Source: an uncultured Collinsella sp. (GTDB lineage: Bacteria; Actinomycetota; Coriobacteriia; Coriobacteriales; Coriobacteriaceae). Taken from it: a stretch of DNA of 49,982 nucleotides. Where the stretch lies: the NCBI GenBank assembly GCA_902470895.1, contig CABRID010000004.1, positions 1 to 49,982 of the forward strand, written 5' to 3'. A model generated the notes under the pieces. That model ran no database searches. It saw only the letters and a program-made list of their open reading frames with translations, and was not told where the DNA came from. The position numbers and the translations under genes are program-made. Shown here piece by piece: positions 45,905 to 49,982 of this stretch. Each line of letters begins with the position of its first letter. Position 1 is the first letter of the stretch.

Positions 45905-48682
45905 ATGGCACAGGAATTCACTTTTACCGTTAACGGCGTCGAGCGCACGACGACCCAAAACAAACCGCTGCTGCGCTACCTGCGCGACGACCTGCACATT
46001 CACTCCGCCAAGGACGGCTGCTCCGAGGGCGCCTGCGGTACCTGCACCATTCATGTGGACGGTGCGGCCGTCAAGGCGTGCGTGCTGACCACCGCTCTTG
46101 CCGCCGGCCGTAACATCGTGACCGTCGAGGGCCTGCCCCAGGACGTGCGCGAGGCCTTTGTGTACGCCTTTGGCGCCGTGGGCGCCGTGCAGTGCGGTTT
46201 TTGCATTCCCGGCATGGTCATGGCGGGAGCAGCGCTCATCGCCGAGGATCCCGAGCCCACCGAGGAGCAGATTAAGTACGCCATTCGCGGTAACGTCTGC
46301 CGCTGCACCGGCTACAAAAAGATTATCGAGGGCATCTCGCTGGCCGCTGCGGTGCTCCGCGGCGAAAAGCAGATCGATGAGGACCTGGAGCGCGGCGATG
46401 ACTACGGCGTGGGCAAGCGCGCCTTCCGTATCGACGTGCGCAAGAAGGTGCTCGGCGAGGGCAAGTATCCCGACGACATCGACGAGCTCGATCAGCCGGG
46501 CCTGACCTATGCCAGCGCCGTGCGCTCCAAGTATCCGCGCGCCCGTGTGCTCTCCATTGACACTTCCAAGGCCGAGGCCCTGCCCGGTGTGGTGGGCATC
46601 CTGCGCGCCGAGGACGTGCCGGTCAACCAGGTCGGCCACCTTATCCAGGACTGGGACGTCATGATCGCGGCGGGCGATATCACCCGCTGCGTGGGCGATG
46701 CCATCGTGCTGGTGGTCGCCGAGGACGAAGCGACGCTCGAGAAGGCCAAGAAGCTCGTAAAGATCGATTACGAGCCGCTGGAGCCCGTGCGCAACATTGT
46801 CGAGGCCAGGGCTGCCGACGCCCCGCGCCTGCATGACAGCTTCTTTGCCTTTGGCAACACGGTGGAGCTCAAGGACAACGTGTGCCAGAGCCGCCATGTG
46901 ACGCGCGGCGACGCCGCCAAGGCGCTGGCCGAGAGCGCGTTTACCGTGACGCAGCGCTTTACCACGCCCTTTACCGAGCATGCCTTCTTGGAGCCCGAGT
47001 GCGCCGTTGCCTTCCCGTACAAGAACGGCGTCAAGGTGCAGTCGACCGACCAGGGTGCCTACGACACGCGCAAAGAGTGTGCCCACATGTTTGGCTGGGA
47101 CAACGAGCCCGAGCGCGTGGTCGTCGAGACCATGCTCGTGGGCGGCGGCTTTGGCGGCAAGGAGGACGTGTCCATCCAGCATCTGGCCGCGCTCGCCGCA
47201 TATAAGTTCCAGCGTCCTGTGAAGTGCAAGCTCACGCGTGCCGAGTCGCTCGCTTTCCATCCCAAGCGCCATGCCATGGACGGTACCTTTACGCTGGGCT
47301 GCGACGCCGAGGGCAACTTTACCGGTCTGGACTGCGAGATCAACTTTGACACCGGCGCCTACGCGTCGCTGTGCGGCCCGGTGCTCGAGCGCGCCTGCAC
47401 GCATGCCGTCGGCCCCTACAAGTACCAGAACACCGACATTCGCGGTTTTGGCTACTACACCAACAACCCGCCCGCCGGCGCGTACCGCGGCTTTGGCGTT
47501 TGCCAGTCCGAGTTTGCGCTCGAGAGCCTGATCGACTTGCTGGCAGAGAAGGTCGGCCTGGACCCGTGGGAGATTCGTTACCGTAATGCCATCGAGCCGG
47601 GCGAGGTTCTGCCCAACGGCCAGATCGCCGACTGCTCCACGGCGCTTAAGGAGACGCTGCTCGAGGTCAAGGATGCCTACTACGCGCATCCCGGACACGC
47701 TGGCATTGCCTGCGCCATGAAGAACGCCGGCGTGGGCGTGGGCCTGCCCGATGCCGGCCGCTGCAAGATTCGCATCGAGGACGGCGTGGCCGTGGTCTAT
47801 GCCGCCACATCCGACATCGGCCAGGGCTGCAACACCGTCTTTTTGCAGGACGTTGCCGAGGCATGCGGTCTGCCGCTTCGCTGCATCGCCAACGGTGAGT
47901 GCTCTACCGAGAACGCTCCCGACTCCGGCACCACGTCTGGCTCGCGTCAGACGGTCGTGACCGGCGAGGCCGTGCGCGGTGCCGCCTTCCTGCTGCGCGA
48001 TGCCATGCTTGACATCGAAGCCGGCGAGTCTGCGCCCGCCGCTCCCGTGAATGCGCATGGCGACGGCGTCAAGATCGAGTACGACGACGGTCGCGCCTAT
48101 CAGCTGCACACGCAGGAGCTCGTCGCCGGCCAGGGTATGCATCCTCAGGATCCCGCGGCCGCCATCAAGGCGCTCGAGGGATGCGAGTTTGGCTACGTGT
48201 ACCTGGAGCCGACCGACAAGCTGGGTGCGGATGTTCCCAACCCCAAGAGCCACATCTGCTACGGCTTTGCCACGCATGTGGTTATTTTGGACGACGACGG
48301 CCGCGTGAGCGAGGTCTATGCCGCGCACGATTCCGGCAAGGTGGTCAACCCCATCTCCATCCAGGGTCAGATCGAAGGTGGCGTACTCATGGGTATGGGC
48401 TATGCGCTTACCGAGGACTGGCCGCTCAAGGACTGTGTACCCCAGGCAAGGTACGGTACGCTCGGGCTGTTCCGTGCGCCCGAGATTCCGGATATCCACG
48501 CCATTTACGTGGAGAAGAACGAGCTGCTGCCCGTGGCATACGGCGGCAAGGGCATCGGCGAGATCGCAACGATCCCCACGGCGCCCGCCGTGCAGAACGC
48601 CTACCGCGCATTTGACGGCAAGCTGCGTCCCGATCTGCCCATGGTGGATACGCCCTACAGCCGCGTCCGCAACCGCGGGTAG
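45905..48682 (+). CDS. Molybdenum hydroxylase, xanthine dehydrogenase-like (2Fe-2S and Mo subunits fused)
   Basis: This 925-residue enzyme probably hydroxylates a purine such as hypoxanthine or xanthine. The N-terminus (about 1-160) has the two 2Fe-2S motifs, CSEGACGTC and CGFC...CRC. The remainder is the molybdopterin part (GGGFGGKED, GAYRGFGVCQSE, QGCNTVF) with the late GGKGIGE glutamate. No FAD domain is fused or encoded beside it, so YgfK and the ferredoxin may take that role. Its company with ssnA and ygfK is that of selenium-dependent hydroxylases, in which a labile Se is added to the cofactor; the maturation genes yqeB, yqeC and selD are not in this window. Confidence 0.92.
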   Translation: MAQEFTFTVNGVERTTTQNKPLLRYLRDDLHIHSAKDGCSEGACGTCTIHVDGAAVKACVLTTALAAGRNIVTVEGLPQDVREAFVYAFGAVGAVQCGFCIPGMVMAGAALIAEDPEPTEEQIKYAIRGNVCRCTGYKKIIEGISLAAAVLRGEKQIDEDLERGDDYGVGKRAFRIDVRKKVLGEGKYPDDIDELDQPGLTYASAVRSKYPRARVLSIDTSKAEALPGVVGILRAEDVPVNQVGHLIQDWDVMIAAGDITRCVGDAIVLVVAEDEATLEKAKKLVKIDYEPLEPVRNIVEARAADAPRLHDSFFAFGNTVELKDNVCQSRHVTRGDAAKALAESAFTVTQRFTTPFTEHAFLEPECAVAFPYKNGVKVQSTDQGAYDTRKECAHMFGWDNEPERVVVETMLVGGGFGGKEDVSIQHLAALAAYKFQRPVKCKLTRAESLAFHPKRHAMDGTFTLGCDAEGNFTGLDCEINFDTGAYASLCGPVLERACTHAVGPYKYQNTDIRGFGYYTNNPPAGAYRGFGVCQSEFALESLIDLLAEKVGLDPWEIRYRNAIEPGEVLPNGQIADCSTALKETLLEVKDAYYAHPGHAGIACAMKNAGVGVGLPDAGRCKIRIEDGVAVVYAATSDIGQGCNTVFLQDVAEACGLPLRCIANGECSTENAPDSGTTSGSRQTVVTGEAVRGAAFLLRDAMLDIEAGESAPAAPVNAHGDGVKIEYDDGRAYQLHTQELVAGQGMHPQDPAAAIKALEGCEFGYVYLEPTDKLGADVPNPKSHICYGFATHVVILDDDGRVSEVYAAHDSGKVVNPISIQGQIEGGVLMGMGYALTEDWPLKDCVPQARYGTLGLFRAPEIPDIHAIYVEKNELLPVAYGGKGIGEIATIPTAPAVQNAYRAFDGKLRPDLPMVDTPYSRVRNRG

Positions 48683-48751
48683 GGTAGGGCGCGGACAGCC
48701 ATTGTTGACGGGCTGTTCGCACTCAGCATCAACCACATACGCTGCGCCTTT

Positions 48752-48784
48752 GGCCTCGGCTCCATCGCGAGCCGAGGCCTTTTG
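48752..48784 (+). terminator. Intrinsic terminator of the purine cluster
   Basis: GGCCTCGGCTC (48752-48762) pairs with GAGCCGAGGCC (48769-48779), followed by TTTT. The 62-bp array begins 20 nt later. Confidence 0.93.
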
Positions 48785-48803
48785 TTTGGAGCGCCTCCGC
48801 ATA

Positions 48804-49210
48804 CGGAAACTGCGTCCCGGATTTGGCGCTCAGAATGGGATGCGCTTTCCCTTTGGAGCCCTCGGCGGAAACTACGTCCCGGAATCCAGTCCCGGAGTGG
48901 GATGCGCTTTCCGGATCGGCCCTCAACCGGAAGCTGTGTCCCGGAATCATGCCTCAGAATGGGATGCGTTTTCCGCTGGCCGGTCGTTTGAAAAGCGCAT
49001 CCCAGTTTGAGTGTTTATTCCGGGATGCGGTTTCCGCTGAAGGACTCAACCGGAAAGCACGACCCGTTCCGAGACCTGATTCCGGGACACGCTTTCCGCT
49101 AGGCCCGCCATCCGGAAAGTGCGTCCCGTTTTGAGCGTCCAGGCTGGGACGCGCTTTCCGTTGGCGTGGCCGTTGGGAAAACGCGGCCCAGATAGGGGGA
49201 TGCGATTCGG
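48804..49210. repeat. Alternating-motif array of seven 62-bp units
   Basis: A motif CGGAAAGCGCATCCC and its reverse complement alternate 14 times. Inverted copies start at 48804, 48866, 48928, 48989, 49051, 49113 and 49175, so the period is 62, 62, 61, 62, 62 and 62. Forward copies start 33 nt later at 48837, 48899, 48961, 49022, 49084 and 49146, with a degenerate last one near 49197. Spacers alternate between about 18 and 15 nt. It fills the 549-nt gap 48683-49231 between convergent genes. Several frames are open across it, but these are products of the repeat. Confidence 0.92.
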
Positions 49211-49231
49211 CGATGCGTGGCCTAGCAGCCC

Positions 49232-49937
49232 CTATAGCTCCACGTCGTTGAGCCACGTTGGCAGCGCGGTCTGCCGGATGCCTGCCGTCTGCAGCTTTTT
49301 GGCGAGCATTCCTGCCGAGCGGACCTCGTTCATGTTAAAGCGCAGCAGAGGGTGACCGTAGAGCGATAGGTGCGCCTCGCGCTGTCGTTCGGCAACGAGC
49401 GCCTCTGCGGTGGTGCGTCCGGCCAGCATGGTCTGGTCGGTATATTTGATGAGCCCGTCGAGCTCGCCCAGCGTGAGTTCCCGCGCCTGGCGCTCCCAGG
49501 CAAAGTTCGTTCGTATGGGCTTGGCCGAATCGAAGGGGTCCGTCAGCTCGTATTGAAGCCAGTCGGGCGCAAAGCCCGTCTCGATCATGACGGCTCGGGC
49601 GACCGATTCCCCGCCGCTCTCGGCGCGGGCGTCGGCATATCGAAGCGTTGTGAGGGCGGTGCGAATCGCGCGACCATTGCGGGCAGTCGCTCGTTGCTCA
49701 ACGGCCTCCATCAGCTGTTCCGGCGCAAGGCCGAGCTTTGAGATCGCCGAATCGGCAATGGGCATGCCGTCGGCAAAACCAGTTTGCAGCAGGCAATCTG
49801 TGACCGTTTGGATGGGCGGCGTTACCGATATGCCGGCTCTGCGTATTGCTCCGGCCGGCTCAATCTGGTGCCGCTGAATATGTGCGCCCGGACGAGCCGA
49901 CGGCTTTGTCGAGCTGCAGACATGCACGACATTCAGG
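49232..49937 (-). CDS. AbiEi antitoxin / DUF559-like protein, 5' truncated
   Basis: Only the C-terminal 234 residues or so are present; the gene runs off the true contig end at 49937. The first part (HIQRHQIEPAGAIRRAGISV followed by TPPIQTVTDCLLQ) resembles the C-terminal region of AbiEi-type regulators. The later part (ESGGESVARAVMIE, NFAWERQARELTLGELDGLI, QREAHLSLYGHPLLRF) resembles the DUF559/Vsr-like nuclease fold these proteins often carry. The Asp expected before the FAW stretch is Asn, so catalysis is doubtful. Such proteins occur as solitary hypothetical genes in actinobacteria, so a toxin-antitoxin role is not established. A start codon predicted at 49966 would lie in adapter sequence. 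Confidence 0.6.
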
Positions 49938-49982
49938 CTGTCTCTTATACACATCTCCGAGCCCACGAGACCGAGGCTGATC
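49938..49982. other. Nextera sequencing adapter at contig end (artefact)
   Basis: CTGTCTCTTATACACATCT (49938-49956) is the transposase mosaic end, followed by the read-2 adapter (CCGAGCCCACGAGAC, 49957-49971). Then come an 8-nt index, CGAGGCTG (49972-49979), and ATC, the first bases of the P7 tail. None of this is genomic. Confidence 0.98.

Noticed and set aside
45377..48802. A 1141-codon open frame antisense to the ferredoxin and hydroxylase genes
   Set aside because: Low-complexity Gly/Ala/His/Val sequence with no family resemblance; it is a shadow of the plus-strand genes.
48318..49256. Several open frames of 69-230 codons across the 62-bp array
   Set aside because: They arise because the repeat lacks stops in several frames; they have no ribosome site and no family resemblance.
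49232..49966. Full-length 244-residue protein starting at 49966
   Set aside because: The first ten residues are encoded by sequencing adapter; the gene is 5' truncated at 49937.

Overview
The window reads as the end of a draft contig from a high-GC gut actinobacterium of the class Coriobacteriia, most likely Collinsella. This rests on the long RpoC with an acidic tail, a fused AccD-AccA carboxyltransferase, FabK as the enoyl reductase, a fructose PTS and a selenium-type purine cluster. No rRNA or tRNA gene was found. The last 45 bases (49938-49982) are Nextera sequencing adapter, so the true sequence stops at 49937.

Layout. (1) 1-4643: end of rpoB, then rpoC and its terminator. (2) 4654-6483: a lower-GC ECF sigma factor and anti-sigma-like membrane protein, bracketed by two inverted 31-bp repeats. 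(3) 6506-6646: a 141-nt fold-back element, then a promoter and the str operon rpsL-rpsG-fusA-rpsJ without tuf. (4) 10382-21763: biotin ligase divergent from a complete type II fatty acid operon (fabH, acpP, fabK, fabD, fabG, fabF, accB, fabZ, accC, accDA), followed by a lone PTS EIIC. (5) 21910-23736: cation diffusion facilitator and histidine phosphatase. (6) 23772-23936: a second copy of the fold-back element, then the S10 operon rplC to rplX, ending in a strong terminator. (7) 30091-33954: a dyad-rich regulatory region, an oxidoreductase, a DeoR regulator and a fructose-type PTS EIIBC. (8) 33971-34185: an array of six 15-nt motifs in alternating orientation at an exact 40-nt spacing, then leftward rluA-like and U32 genes. 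(9) 37800-38177: ridA. (10) 38298-48682: a YheO-like regulator divergent from a purine cluster (permease, ssnA, ygfK, ferredoxin, molybdenum hydroxylase). (11) 48804-49210: a second alternating-motif array of 62-bp units, then an AbiEi-like gene cut by the contig end.

The biosynthetic genes form a coherent pathway. AccB, AccC and AccDA make malonyl-CoA, BirA biotinylates AccB, FabD loads ACP, FabH starts chains, and FabF, FabG, FabZ and FabK elongate them. The purine cluster would import a purine, deaminate it and hydroxylate it, passing electrons through the Fe-S protein and YgfK.

The most unusual content is non-coding. The fold-back element occurs twice, both times just upstream of a ribosomal protein operon. 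Its 69-nt core is 91% identical between copies, and all six differences fall at positions that pair with each other. Its 36-bp and 48-bp arms are perfectly self-complementary but largely unrelated between copies. Two alternating-orientation arrays occupy convergent intergenic regions directly behind terminators. A scattered hairpin family carries GGGACAG in its loop. I recognise none of these as a named system.
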